Below, in pieces: positions 53,096-61,959 of a DNA stretch of 64,000 nt (its first letter is position 1; every line of letters begins with the position of its first letter). Location of the stretch: NCBI GenBank assembly GCA_025937835.1, contig JAICQO010000029.1, positions 1-64,000 of the forward strand, written 5' to 3'. A program made the translations under genes and the position numbers. Below the pieces are notes generated by a model that had not been told where the DNA came from, searched no databases, and saw only the letters and a program-made list of their open reading frames with translations. The DNA comes from Polyangiaceae bacterium. Its GTDB lineage: Bacteria; Myxococcota_A; Polyangia; Polyangiales; Polyangiaceae.

Positions 53096-54107
53096 CTAGA
53101 GGCAGCACACGGTCACCGGATCTTCGCCGTGAATGACGCCGGGTAATTCGACTGGGACACCAATACAATGCGCTAACTCGTACTCCTCGTGGAGTGTCAT
53201 GGCGACGGGAGTGAAGCGGGGGGAGAGCTCGCGACAGGTCCCCGGAGCGTCGTCGAGCGTGTGGTGGTACTCGTCGAACTCCGGCCCGTCCGCCCTGCAA
53301 GACTGATTGTCGTAGACGGCGAGGGTGTTGTGACAGCCGTCGACGGGCTGGCACGAGCAGCTCGGGCACTGGCGCTCGTCGACCATCCGGGTCAAATAGC
53401 TGCGCTTCGTCGGGTATTCTGGGGGGCAGGTCTGGTTGCCTTCGAGGTAAATGCAGTGCGTCTCTTCGAACCGAGTAGGTCGTGACGAGGGCCGCGCACT
53501 CTGCTCCGCTGGTCTCCTGGCAAGTGCACGCGGAGCACCTCAGCCGCTCTTGCAGCGGCACCGTTCCGCCTTCGAAAGCTGTCTTGTTCAGATAGCCCGT
53601 GCACTCGGGCGCAAGAGACGGCGCACCATGGAAGAGCAAGATCGGACCGGACCAGCCGCTGGGCACGGCCGGCACGCACACGCCTTCTCCACATTCCGGG
53701 GCGCCGCAGTCGCAACTCTCGGGAGTTGTCGAAGCACCACCGGTCGATGTGGGCGGCTCGGTAGTACCGCCCGTCGCGTCCAGAGTGCCGCCACTGCTCG
53801 CCAGCCCGCCCGCGTTGCCGCTCTCGCCTCCTGCGACGGGTGACGCTCCCTGACCAACCGAACCACCGGAGCTCCCGCCGCCCAAGCCAGCCGTGCCGCC
53901 TCCAGACTCCGCGCCCCCGCGCGGATCCGATCCGTCTGCTCCGGCCGCTCCTAGGTCCGCTGCCTCGCCCGCATCGCCCGAAACCTCCTTCGGCTCCGTC
54001 TCGAAAATGTAGTCGTCGTCGTCATCCACGCTGCAGCTCGCGACTACAGCCAGAGCCAACCAGGTCACACGATCGCGCGCCGTCCACCACCAAACCATGG
54101 GCCGCAT
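53096..54107 (-). pseudogene. Degraded tandem paralogue of the Cys-rich lipoprotein
   Basis: The first half (from MRPMVWW) aligns closely with the downstream copy, through CDCGAP and PAVPSGWSGPI to LVTTYS. At 53470/53471 the DNA jumps: bases equivalent to 52141-52385 of the intact copy (245 bp, not a multiple of three) are missing. The original frame then runs into Arg-rich nonsense to a stop near 53007, while the homologous C-terminus (QCPSCSCQPVDGC to VTVCCL) continues in another frame to 53096. Its ATG follows the DUF72 stop by one base. Confidence 0.85.
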
Positions 54108-54108
54108 G

Positions 54109-54846
54109 TTAGGTGACGTTCGGCGCAGCGACCAGGGCCTTGAAGCGCTTGGCGTCGCCCACGCGCGGGAGATTGTTGAACAGAACCTGAGCCGTTCCAG
54201 CGGGGGCCACGTCGAGCAGCAAACGCTGCAGCGTGCGCAGCTGCTCGTCCGTGTACGAACTTCGGGCTCCGCCGATGCCGTGGAGGCGCCAGTAAACCGG
54301 CTGGCCTGGTTCCGGCCGAGTCACGAACGGGTCCACGACGTGCACCAGTCCGAGATCCCTGCACAGCGACAGCGCGAGATCTCGCTCTGCCACCCACTTC
54401 GGCCCGCGCGGCTCCCACAGCAAGCGCGCCGCCGGCCGCTCGATGCGCTCGAAAAACTTGCGTATGCGGTCGACGTTCTCTCTGTCGGGAGTGAAGCTCG
54501 CGGGACACTGAAATAGGAGCCCGCTAGCCGACAGCAGCCGCGCGCAGTCCAACGAGCGCTGCCAACCCTCTTCGACGGCCGCCGAGTTTCGGTACCACCC
54601 GGGCTGCGCCTCCGCGTCGAGCGGGCGCTTCAGCCGGCGATAGGTCGGGCTGTTGGCGGAGTGCGTGACCAGTTGCCAGACCTTGATCGTGTACTCGAGC
54701 GACGGACCGGTGATCGCGCGCCACTTTCTGAGCGTTGCGTCCGGCGGCGGCTCGTAGAACGTGTTCTGGATCTCGACCAGCGGGAAGTGCAGCGCATAAG
54801 CCTTCATCGCCATCGAGAAGCCGCACAGGCCGACGGCCACCGTCAT
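54109..54846 (-). CDS. DUF72-family protein
   Basis: 245 aa from the ATG that shares its A with the upstream stop (TGATG). DUF72 features: VGLCGFSMA near the start, FPLVEIQNTFYEPP, the repeated acidic/aromatic pattern, LLFQCPASFTPDRENVDRI, RLLWEPRGPKW and a VYWRLHGIGG near the C-terminus with VLFNNLP. DUF72 is a TIM-barrel-like family of unknown enzymatic role. It is coupled to an upstream unknown gene, a pairing that may be functional. Confidence 0.85.
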   Translation of the reverse strand: MTVAVGLCGFSMAMKAYALHFPLVEIQNTFYEPPPDATLRKWRAITGPSLEYTIKVWQLVTHSANSPTYRRLKRPLDAEAQPGWYRNSAAVEEGWQRSLDCARLLSASGLLFQCPASFTPDRENVDRIRKFFERIERPAARLLWEPRGPKWVAERDLALSLCRDLGLVHVVDPFVTRPEPGQPVYWRLHGIGGARSSYTDEQLRTLQRLLLDVAPAGTAQVLFNNLPRVGDAKRFKALVAAPNVT

Positions 54847-55394
54847 CAACGCGCAACCCGCGGCACGGCGCTCGGCCAAGTGAACACCAGCTCGCCGCCA
54901 ACTGGCAGCTGATTCCACAGCGGCGCGAGCTCCTCCAACCGCGCGACCACTCGCTCGACACGCTCCGCATCTCCCCGTGACAGCACCGAGGAAGGCGCGG
55001 GCCGCGTGGCGTCGGGAACCTGACCCTGGCGCCGCCTCCAGAACAGATCGCTCACCGCCGCGAGCCGCTCGGACGTCACCAGGTCGTCGTGCCGCTGCTC
55101 GTCGACCGACCGCAGCGACGCCTCTCGCCGCTGCTGCTTGCGCCTCGCGCGCGCCCGCTCCCGCGCGCTGCCATCCGTCGAGCCGACCGCGACGAACGTC
55201 CCGCCCCCACGCGCCGCCCGCCCGAACACCCCCGTCGTCAACCCGAGCTCCGCCTCCACCACGTAGTGCACGAGATCATGCGGAATGTGCGCATCGAACC
55301 CCGGCGCCGGATCCATCACCTGCGGCGCCCGCTCGCTCGCCTGCACGATCACGGCGTAGCGTCGCTCCCCCGTGCGTCGAAACGTGACGTCCAT
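54846..55394 (-). CDS. Conserved-looking protein of unknown function coupled to DUF72
   Basis: 182 aa from the ATG at 55394 (MDVTFRRTGERRYAVIV); earlier in-frame starts add an unlikely tail. The middle has AHIPHDLVHYVVEAELGLTT and GVFGRAARGGGTF, then a basic helical stretch rich in Arg and Gln. No catalytic motif recognised. The TGATG junction shows translational coupling with the DUF72 gene. Confidence 0.7.
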   Translation of the reverse strand: MDVTFRRTGERRYAVIVQASERAPQVMDPAPGFDAHIPHDLVHYVVEAELGLTTGVFGRAARGGGTFVAVGSTDGSARERARARRKQQRREASLRSVDEQRHDDLVTSERLAAVSDLFWRRRQGQVPDATRPAPSSVLSRGDAERVERVVARLEELAPLWNQLPVGGELVFTWPSAVPRVAR

Positions 55395-55495
55395 GGCTGG
55401 CCGTAGCCTAGCGCCGCGGGATACCTCGTCGTCGCGCGCGCCTGGCCAAATTGCATGACGGATGCAGCCGTTTACCGCCACTGCTTGCGGCCATT

Positions 55496-57154
55496 ATGCG
55501 CATCCATCCAAGCCTGGGCCTGAGGTCGTTCGCGGCCTGGCTGCTCGTCGTACCGCTCGCCTGCACCTCGAACGGGGACGGCCCCGAGCCATCCGGGCCC
55601 TCCGGCGGTTCACCGAACACCGGCGGCGCTGCCCCGAGCGGAGGCGCGACCGGTGGCACCTCGCCCAAGGGAGGAGCGGGAGGAACGAGCGCCGGTACCA
55701 GCTCCGGAGCCGCGGGTAATTCCCCGACCGGAGGCAGCGCGACCGGCGGCGCCCAGGGTGGCTCCGTCGCGACCGGCGGCGCGCAGAGCGGCGGCGGTGG
55801 CAGCGCGGGCAACGCCGGCGCGTCCCTCGGTGGCGCCGGCATCAGCGGTGGCACGAACGCCCTGGGCGGAACCGCCGGAACCGCCGGAGCGCCAATGAAC
55901 GGCGGAACCGCGGGCACCGCGGGCGGAACCAGCGGAGCTGCCGGCAACGCGGGCAGCGGTGGTGGCTCGAGCCGCCAGTGCGACACCTCGTGGGACACTC
56001 GCCCGAGCAAGGGAGACGGCGTCGCGCTCACTCCGCCCATGGGTTGGAACAGCTGGAACGCCTTCCACGAGAACATCAACGAGCAACAGATCCGTCAAGT
56101 CGCCGACGTGATGGTCAGCTCGGGTTTGAGAGACGCCGGCTACATCTACCTGAACCTCGACGACAAGTGGATGGACGACGACGGCCGAGACAGCTCCGGA
56201 AAGCTCGTCGGCGACAACGTGCGCTTCCCGAGCGGCATGGCCGCGCTCGCCAAGTACGTGCACGACCGCGGCCTCAAGTTCGGCCTCTACGGTGATCGCG
56301 GCACCGAGACCTGCGCCCACTACAACGCCAAAACCCAGGCGCAGAGCGGCAGCTACGGCAAAGAACAAATCGACGCCCAGACCTTCGCTTCGTGGGGCGT
56401 CGACTACCTGAAGTACGACAACTGCGCGATCGCCCCGGGCCGAGACAACGACAAGGCCCAAGAAGAAGACTATCGGGCCATGGGCAACGCGCTCAAGGCC
56501 GCGGGCCGTCCGATCCTCTTCAGCATCTGTGCCTGGGACGCCAAACCCTGGATGCCGGACGTCGGCCACATCTGGCGCAGCACCTTCGACATCGGCGTCT
56601 GCTTCAGCGGCTGCGACGAGTGGTATCGCAACATCGACGAAATCATCGACGAGAACAACCAGACCGTCGACTACGCCGGCCCCGGACACTGGAACGACCC
56701 CGACATGATGGTCGTCGGCAAGGGCCTCACCTACGACGAAGACGTCTCGCACTTCAGCCTATGGGCCCTGATGGCCGCGCCGATCATCCTCGGCAACGAC
56801 ATCCGGTCCATGTCCGACCAAACTCGAGGCATCCTCACCAACGAAGAGGTCATCGCCGTCAACCAAGACCCCGCCGGAGTCCAAGGCCGCCGCGTCGTCG
56901 ACAACGGCGATCTCGAAGTCTGGATGAAGCCCCTCTGCACCCTCGACGGCCCCGAGAAGGCCGTGATCCTCTTCAACCGCAGCCCCCGCGCCGCCGAAAT
57001 CTCTGTTTCATTCAGCGCCATCGGCCTCTCCGGCCCCGCCATCGTGCGCGACCTCTGGGCGCACGAAGATCTCGGCGAACACAACGGCTCCTTCTCCGCG
57101 CAGGTCCCCTCGCACGGCGTGGTGATGGTCAAGATCACCGCGATGGGCGACTAA
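55496..57154 (+). CDS. Secreted GH27 alpha-galactosidase-like glycosidase
   Basis: 552 aa. A lipoprotein signal (VPLAC) and a Gly/Thr linker to about residue 165 precede a GH27 (beta/alpha)8 barrel: LTPPMGWNSWNAFHENI, YIYLNLDDKWM, LKFGLYGDRGTETC, the nucleophile segment YLKYDNC (Asp308) and HWNDPDMM, which carries the acid/base Asp. A beta-sandwich C-domain ends with HGVVMVKI. It should release terminal alpha-galactosyl or related residues from polysaccharides at the cell surface. The stop meets a convergent small ORF by 4 bp. Confidence 0.93.
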   Translation: MRIHPSLGLRSFAAWLLVVPLACTSNGDGPEPSGPSGGSPNTGGAAPSGGATGGTSPKGGAGGTSAGTSSGAAGNSPTGGSATGGAQGGSVATGGAQSGGGGSAGNAGASLGGAGISGGTNALGGTAGTAGAPMNGGTAGTAGGTSGAAGNAGSGGGSSRQCDTSWDTRPSKGDGVALTPPMGWNSWNAFHENINEQQIRQVADVMVSSGLRDAGYIYLNLDDKWMDDDGRDSSGKLVGDNVRFPSGMAALAKYVHDRGLKFGLYGDRGTETCAHYNAKTQAQSGSYGKEQIDAQTFASWGVDYLKYDNCAIAPGRDNDKAQEEDYRAMGNALKAAGRPILFSICAWDAKPWMPDVGHIWRSTFDIGVCFSGCDEWYRNIDEIIDENNQTVDYAGPGHWNDPDMMVVGKGLTYDEDVSHFSLWALMAAPIILGNDIRSMSDQTRGILTNEEVIAVNQDPAGVQGRRVVDNGDLEVWMKPLCTLDGPEKAVILFNRSPRAAEISVSFSAIGLSGPAIVRDLWAHEDLGEHNGSFSAQVPSHGVVMVKITAMGD

Positions 57155-57444
57155 CCCCGGTCGTCGACAGGTCCTCGAGCGGTGGTCGCGTACAGCATGA
57201 GATCGACCACGAGGCGGAAGGACTCGCCGCCTTCCCGAGCGGCATTCTGGATGCGTGCCAGCACCTGTCTCGGGAGAAAAACTCCGTAGACGTACCAGCG
57301 CCCCTCGTAAGCGTGTGGATCCGATCCAACGCAAACGAACAAGCCGCCCGAGCGAAGCACGCGGAGCACCCGCGTCCCCTGCCCGCCGAGCCCCAGCAGC
57401 GTCGCACGAGCTCGACAAGCTTCTCTGCTCGCTGAGAGAGCCAT
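57151..57444 (-). CDS. Possible small hypothetical protein
   Basis: 97 aa in the 510-bp stretch between the galactosidase and HNH genes. Of the overlapping frames here this one looks most protein-like (VLRSGGLFVCVGSDPHAYEG, RWYVYGVFLPRQVLARI, FRLVVDLMLYA). Third-position GC is lower than in neighbouring genes, and no ribosome-binding site or homologue is recognised. It may be the remnant of a longer gene. The rest of the stretch (57445-57665) shows nothing. Confidence 0.35.
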   Translation of the reverse strand: MALSASREACRARATLLGLGGQGTRVLRVLRSGGLFVCVGSDPHAYEGRWYVYGVFLPRQVLARIQNAAREGGESFRLVVDLMLYATTARGPVDDRG

Positions 57445-57665
57445 ATCCGGGAACGACTCGATTCTTCACTTTGCCCTTGACTGCTCACGCGACTCACCCA
57501 CCCTCCAAGCTCAGATTGCCGCCAAAAACGCGCGTTCTCGCGCCGACGTGACACGCTGCGAGCGTTTCGGGAACCAAATCGATTTCGCTGCTGTCCGAGG
57601 CCGTGATCGACGCGCTATGCGCCCTCAGAGAGCGCTCCAGATCATGGGTGTATAGAAATTGAACC

Positions 57666-59594
57666 ATGATCCCGCAGCCTCTCGCGCCTGTGCATTCCAA
57701 TCTCGCGCTTGCCGGGCGCGTGCGTCGAAGGCCGGAGCGAAAGCAGCATGCGACGTGTCCGCTCGAGCGCTTAGAGAAGCTCGACGCAGAGCTTGCGCGC
57801 CGCTCTTGCGAAGCCGGCCGCCTGCGCTTCGAGATGGGCGTGGGTCTCGACCTCCTCGACCGAAGCGGCGGCCACCACGCCCTCGGCTTCTCGTCGATCG
57901 AGGCGTACGCGCTCGAGCGCTGCGAGCGATCGGCCAGCTGGTGCCAGCAGGCGCGCAGATTGGCACGGCGGCTCGAGGGGCTTCCGGCTCTCGCCCAAGC
58001 GCTGATTTCTGGCTCCCTCAGCTGGAGCATGGCGGCGGTGCTGGCGACCGTCGCGTCCTCGGAAGACGCAAAATTCTGGCTCACCGAAGCGTCGCGCCGG
58101 ACGGTCCGAGAGATGAAGGCGCTCGTGCTCGAGAAGCAGGGGGTGGCAGAAGCAGGTGAACCGCTCGAAGCCGAAGCCGAAGAAGACCTGCGCACACTGA
58201 CGCTCACCGTCCCGCGCGAGGACGCCTGGTGCTTCGAGCAAGCAAAGTTGCTCGGGCGGCAGCTGGGGGAGCGGACCAACGCCGACTTCGTGCTCGGATT
58301 GGTCGCCGAGTCGACCAGCACCTTGTGCAGCGAGTTGCCGAGCAACGCGATCGAGCTACCCGACGACGAGGCCACGGTCCCTCAGCGCGCCTGGGAGCGC
58401 GAGCTCGCACGCATGCGCACCGAAGCAGAAGCGCGCTGCGAATCCCACTTCCGTCCCAGCCCCAGCCCCGAGCCACGTCCGCACGTCGAGCCGCTGTTCT
58501 GGCCCGAGCAACCAGAGGCCGTCGATCGCCAGTTGCGCAAGCTCTCGAGTGAGTTGGTGGGGCGCGAGGTCGCCTTTGGCCGCTCGCTCGACGCCTTCTT
58601 TGCCCTCGACGGCTGGCGGCGGCTCGGTTACGCGACCGCAGCACAGTACGCGCGCGAGCGCCTCGGCACGAGCTTGTCCTCAATCAAGGCCAAGCGACGC
58701 CTCGTAAAGCGGCTCGGCCAGCTCAGATTTCTGGCCGGCGCCGTAGACCGCGGCGAGCTCGGGTACGAAGCGGCGCGGCTGGTCGCCGAGGTCGCGACTG
58801 GTGCCACGGTCGAAGCCTGGGTGGCGCGTGCCACCGAGCGCACCCTGCGACATCTGCGCGAGGAGATCGACTCGGCCGAGCTGCTGGCGAGGTGGTCCGA
58901 GAGTACGGCTGTGCTCCCGCCGAGCGACACCGAAGTGCGGCGCGTGGAAGACCTGGAGCGCGCGGTCGTCACGGGCCAGATTTCTGCGCCGCCGGCGTTG
59001 CCGTCGAGCGCAGCCGGTCCGTCGGCGACCGTGACTCTGCACCTCCGCGTGCACGCCAGCACCGCCCGGGATTTCCGGCACTGGGAGGCCACTTATCTGC
59101 GCCATCGCGGCTCGACTCTGCGCAACACCACCTTCCTGCGCTTCGCCTGCGAGCTCTTTATCGACACCTGGCGCCCCCGCCCCTCCGACGTCGAGTACTC
59201 GCACATCTACGCGCGCGATCGCCACCGGTGCCAAAGCCCTTGCTGCACCCGCCGCGACGTCACGCCGCATCACCTCCGCTTCCGCTCGCACGGCGGCGAC
59301 GACTCCGACGAAAACCTCACCAGCCTCTGCACCTGGTGCCACCTCGAAGGCATCCACCGAGGACAGATCTCTGCGACGCCTCCCGCGTCCAACATCCGCT
59401 GGACCTTCGGCCGCACCGCGCACACAGTGGTCGAGGGGCGAAGGCGAGTGCGGGTCCATGAAGGCGGGGACACGGCTAGCCCATCCGCAACTCCCGATTC
59501 AGCACGACGTCCGTTGGGACCCAAACGGCCGCCTGCTCGTCTCCCAGCGCAGTCGCGCGTCCGGCAAGATACTCGAGCCCCATCCATGCACTGA
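57666..59594 (+). CDS. HNH endonuclease with two DUF222-like helical halves
   Basis: 642 aa. The C-terminal HNH domain has HIYARDRHRCQSPCC, TPHHLRFRSHGGDDSDENL and LCTWCHLEGIHRG, with the Cys pairs that bind zinc. Before it are two related helical segments (about 20-190 with ARRLEGLPALAQALISGSLS, and about 280-440 with VKRLGQLRFLAGAVDRGELG), like a duplicated DUF222/13E12-type region. Such proteins are abundant in actinobacteria and myxobacteria, often linked to mobile DNA. The last 40 residues overlap a convergent gene by 119 bp. Confidence 0.85.
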   Translation: MIPQPLAPVHSNLALAGRVRRRPERKQHATCPLERLEKLDAELARRSCEAGRLRFEMGVGLDLLDRSGGHHALGFSSIEAYALERCERSASWCQQARRLARRLEGLPALAQALISGSLSWSMAAVLATVASSEDAKFWLTEASRRTVREMKALVLEKQGVAEAGEPLEAEAEEDLRTLTLTVPREDAWCFEQAKLLGRQLGERTNADFVLGLVAESTSTLCSELPSNAIELPDDEATVPQRAWERELARMRTEAEARCESHFRPSPSPEPRPHVEPLFWPEQPEAVDRQLRKLSSELVGREVAFGRSLDAFFALDGWRRLGYATAAQYARERLGTSLSSIKAKRRLVKRLGQLRFLAGAVDRGELGYEAARLVAEVATGATVEAWVARATERTLRHLREEIDSAELLARWSESTAVLPPSDTEVRRVEDLERAVVTGQISAPPALPSSAAGPSATVTLHLRVHASTARDFRHWEATYLRHRGSTLRNTTFLRFACELFIDTWRPRPSDVEYSHIYARDRHRCQSPCCTRRDVTPHHLRFRSHGGDDSDENLTSLCTWCHLEGIHRGQISATPPASNIRWTFGRTAHTVVEGRRRVRVHEGGDTASPSATPDSARRPLGPKRPPARLPAQSRVRQDTRAPSMH

Positions 59595-60375
59595 CTAGGG
59601 CATCAAGCGCATCCTCGTATGGCTTCAGACGGGCCAAGCTGCCGACAGTTCCTTCTTCGGGCAGCTTCAACGGAAGCCTTCCGAGGGTTTCCTCGAGCGC
59701 ACCGACAATCTCGCCGAATTGCTGAAGCAGCAGACTGATCCTTTCGGACGCAGCTCGCCTCGGCCAGTACTTGGATGACTTAGAAACCTTGTACGTAACG
59801 CGATGGGAGCGGCGCAATAGGGACAGCAGCGCGGTATGAGGATAGACCTCGATCAGGCCGCGCCCGCCGGAAAGAGTGTCCCCGGCTGCAATCACTCCGT
59901 ACCCCTCCCGTCGAAATGCTTCGGTGAGCTCAGCCCCGAGCCGGCCGGGGCGAGCAGCGCCCGGAGTGTGCGCGGCGCACCACCTGGATCCAAACTCCTT
60001 GGACACGTGGTCATCCGCACATCGTCGTGAGTCGAACGACACCTTTGAAACCGGCATGTCGATCGCCACAAGATCTACGCTCCGGCCAACGATAATTCGG
60101 GCTGCCTCCAGTAGGCGAGAGACGTCCGGCAGTGATCCCGCAAACCTGTGACCAGACCAAGCGGTCGAACCGCCGCTAGCTGGATCTAGGAATTCTGAAT
60201 AGCTCGGCGCCACCGCTCGACATTCCGATTTGCCGTCGCCTGTCACGACCAACGCCACCCCGCTAGGCTCCGAGGCAGTCCACGCGGCATCGATGCCGAG
60301 AACCACAGTCACCGGGCTTCGTCCACTCGCTGCGAGATCCCCTGGGGCTTCATAGTTTCGGGTAGGACCGGGCAA
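59476..60375 (-). CDS. DUF429 protein (predicted RNase-H-like nuclease)
   Basis: 299 aa. DUF429 features with conserved acidic positions: VLGIDAAWT, LVAIDMPVS, RRCADDHVSKEFG, LIEVYPHTALLSLL and a C-terminal EDALDALVSAW. The family is predicted to have an RNase-H fold, with Asp/Glu residues chelating metal. The start overlaps the upstream PD-(D/E)XK-like gene by 26 bp, so the two are coupled. The DNA here is visibly less GC-rich than the flanks, suggesting later acquisition. The 3' end overlaps the HNH gene. Confidence 0.8.
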   Translation of the reverse strand: MPGPTRNYEAPGDLAASGRSPVTVVLGIDAAWTASEPSGVALVVTGDGKSECRAVAPSYSEFLDPASGGSTAWSGHRFAGSLPDVSRLLEAARIIVGRSVDLVAIDMPVSKVSFDSRRCADDHVSKEFGSRWCAAHTPGAARPGRLGAELTEAFRREGYGVIAAGDTLSGGRGLIEVYPHTALLSLLRRSHRVTYKVSKSSKYWPRRAASERISLLLQQFGEIVGALEETLGRLPLKLPEEGTVGSLARLKPYEDALDALVSAWMGLEYLAGRATALGDEQAAVWVPTDVVLNRELRMG

Positions 60376-61291
60376 TCGGCGGGATGACCCCGGACTCTTC
60401 GAACTGAGGGCGGTAGCGTTTCACCAATTCCTCGCGCTCGCGCGCGTCAACGACGTTGCGGCGCGGCCAGTGAATCGGGAACACGTCGTAAGCACCGCCG
60501 CGGCCTCGGTGGCAGGCCAGGATCCCTAGCCCCGCTTCCACCACGTGTTCAAACAACAACTGGTCCTGCGCTCTCAGCTCCATGGCCGCGTCCCTCGACG
60601 TGGTGGCGTCCACGGGCAGCGCGATCCAAACGCGCTCCGAAAAGCGCGTGTAGTTCCGAGCCTGCTGAACCAGAAACGCAGTAAATTTGAGCTTGACCTC
60701 GACGGTAACGATATCGATCACCTTCGCGGATCGCCAATGGATGGCAAGGAGATCCACGTTCTCGAAGTCGTTGCCCCCGCGCGCGGCGTGAACATCGAAA
60801 ACGTAGCTCTCTGGTGACGCCTCATCGTCGTAGAGTTCCTCCAGAACCGGGACGATGTAAGCGCCGAGGCGAGCCTCCTCCCGTCGACGCTTCTTCCGCT
60901 CTCGCGGAGCTGTGACGTCCGCTTCCTCATCTGGAATTTCGTCACCCACGGGTCCGTCCGCCGCGGCTTCGTCCGCCGCCTCGGCTTGCTTGGCACCTTC
61001 CTCCTGATTTCGTTGAGCGTCGCGATACCTTTCTTCCGTTAGAAAGCTACGCCCAAGATGATGCCATCGCGGCTGCCCGTCGCCTGCGCCGACGTGATCA
61101 TAGATCTTCAGTCGCGCGATGAGCTCGAGCGCCTCGGGTATGTTGCGAGCCTCGAGCTCCTTCCTTACCGACTGAGTGCTCACCACGCCCTCGCGGGAGC
61201 GCGCGAGCATCTCCCGCAGCACTTCTGCTCCGGTCGCAAGCCGCGCAGGGTCCATGCTGGTCCCGGTGTTTTCGTTGAATGATTCTGTCAT
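60350..61291 (-). CDS. PD-(D/E)XK-nuclease-like protein of unknown function
   Basis: 313 aa. The ATG at 61291 is chosen because it overlaps the preceding stop as ATGA. The N-terminal 100 residues look like a small winged-helix region (SVRKELEARNIPEALELIAR), then an acidic linker with basic KKRRR. The C-terminal domain has VDLLAIHW, TVEVKLKF and FLVQQARNYTRF, the D...ExK...Q/Y layout of PD-(D/E)XK folds. Later VWIALPVDA and ILACHRGRGG resemble restriction-endonuclease-like proteins. A DNA-cutting or binding role is inference. Confidence 0.6.
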   Translation of the reverse strand: MTESFNENTGTSMDPARLATGAEVLREMLARSREGVVSTQSVRKELEARNIPEALELIARLKIYDHVGAGDGQPRWHHLGRSFLTEERYRDAQRNQEEGAKQAEAADEAAADGPVGDEIPDEEADVTAPRERKKRRREEARLGAYIVPVLEELYDDEASPESYVFDVHAARGGNDFENVDLLAIHWRSAKVIDIVTVEVKLKFTAFLVQQARNYTRFSERVWIALPVDATTSRDAAMELRAQDQLLFEHVVEAGLGILACHRGRGGAYDVFPIHWPRRNVVDAREREELVKRYRPQFEESGVIPPIARSYPKL

Positions 61292-61801
61292 GTCTTCTTT
61301 TTCCGCGGACAAGGCTGGCTAGCGGCGACGCAGATCACTCCTGTTTGCCAGTACCTATTCACTACACAGCCCTCGGCGCTCGACGGCTTGGACCACCTGA
61401 CCATGCCGCCGTCAATATCCGTGTCCTTGTAAATCAGGACCGAGTCGAGCGTTCTCTGACCGATGGTCACGTTCCAATGTCCGCCGTTGGCGTCGGCTTG
61501 CACGTCGAACGCGAAGAGGATGCTGGCGCTGGTCGCCCCCACTTGCTGCGACCCAGCCCTTGAGCCGGATCTGCGACACCGTCTTCTCCATTGCAGACCA
61601 CCCCTTCCTGAAACGTCCCGTCTCCTCCCCTCACGAGCAGTACCTTCCCACCGGCGCTGCACTCGGCCGGTGAAGCTTCTGAGACAAGGACCTCCGGACT
61701 TTCTCCGTCCTCGCCATCACGACCGTCACGCCCGTCTTTCCCGCACAACCCAGTGCAACAAGGCCTATTGCCGCCCCCACCGCTGCCGGCATTCTGATCA
61801 T
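61288..61801 (-). pseudogene. Collagen-like lipoprotein gene with two single-base frameshifts
   Basis: The ATG at 61801 (or 61792) opens a lipoprotein signal peptide (IGLVALGC AGK). In the next frame follows collagen-like GKDGRDGRDGEDGE and an extracellular-type domain (PAECSAGGKVLLVRGG), and in the third frame the C-terminus (SILFAFDVQADANGG, YKDTDIDGGMVRW, final PCPRKKKT). Each change of frame falls at a G run (GCGGGAAAG, then GTGGGGGCG on the coding strand). Adding one G at each restores a single continuous reading frame of about 170 residues. So the gene is either recently broken, phase-variable, or affected by two homopolymer sequencing errors. Confidence 0.7.
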
Positions 61802-61959
61802 TGCCTTTATGGAATCCGTAGCGACCCCAGCGCGTCAATGCCTCCGCTGCGCCGCGAAGCTGTTTTGTGGTACTCCAACATACGCTCGGTCACAAGCGCG
61901 CGCCTTTGCGCCGATCTCGGTGTTCACGATGGGGACGCGCTCACCTATACGGCGGCCGG

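Noticed and set aside
53007-54107. 366-aa chimeric protein read straight through the degraded lipoprotein copy
   Set aside because: After the deletion junction the reading is Arg-rich nonsense, while the homologous Cys-rich C-terminus continues in another frame.
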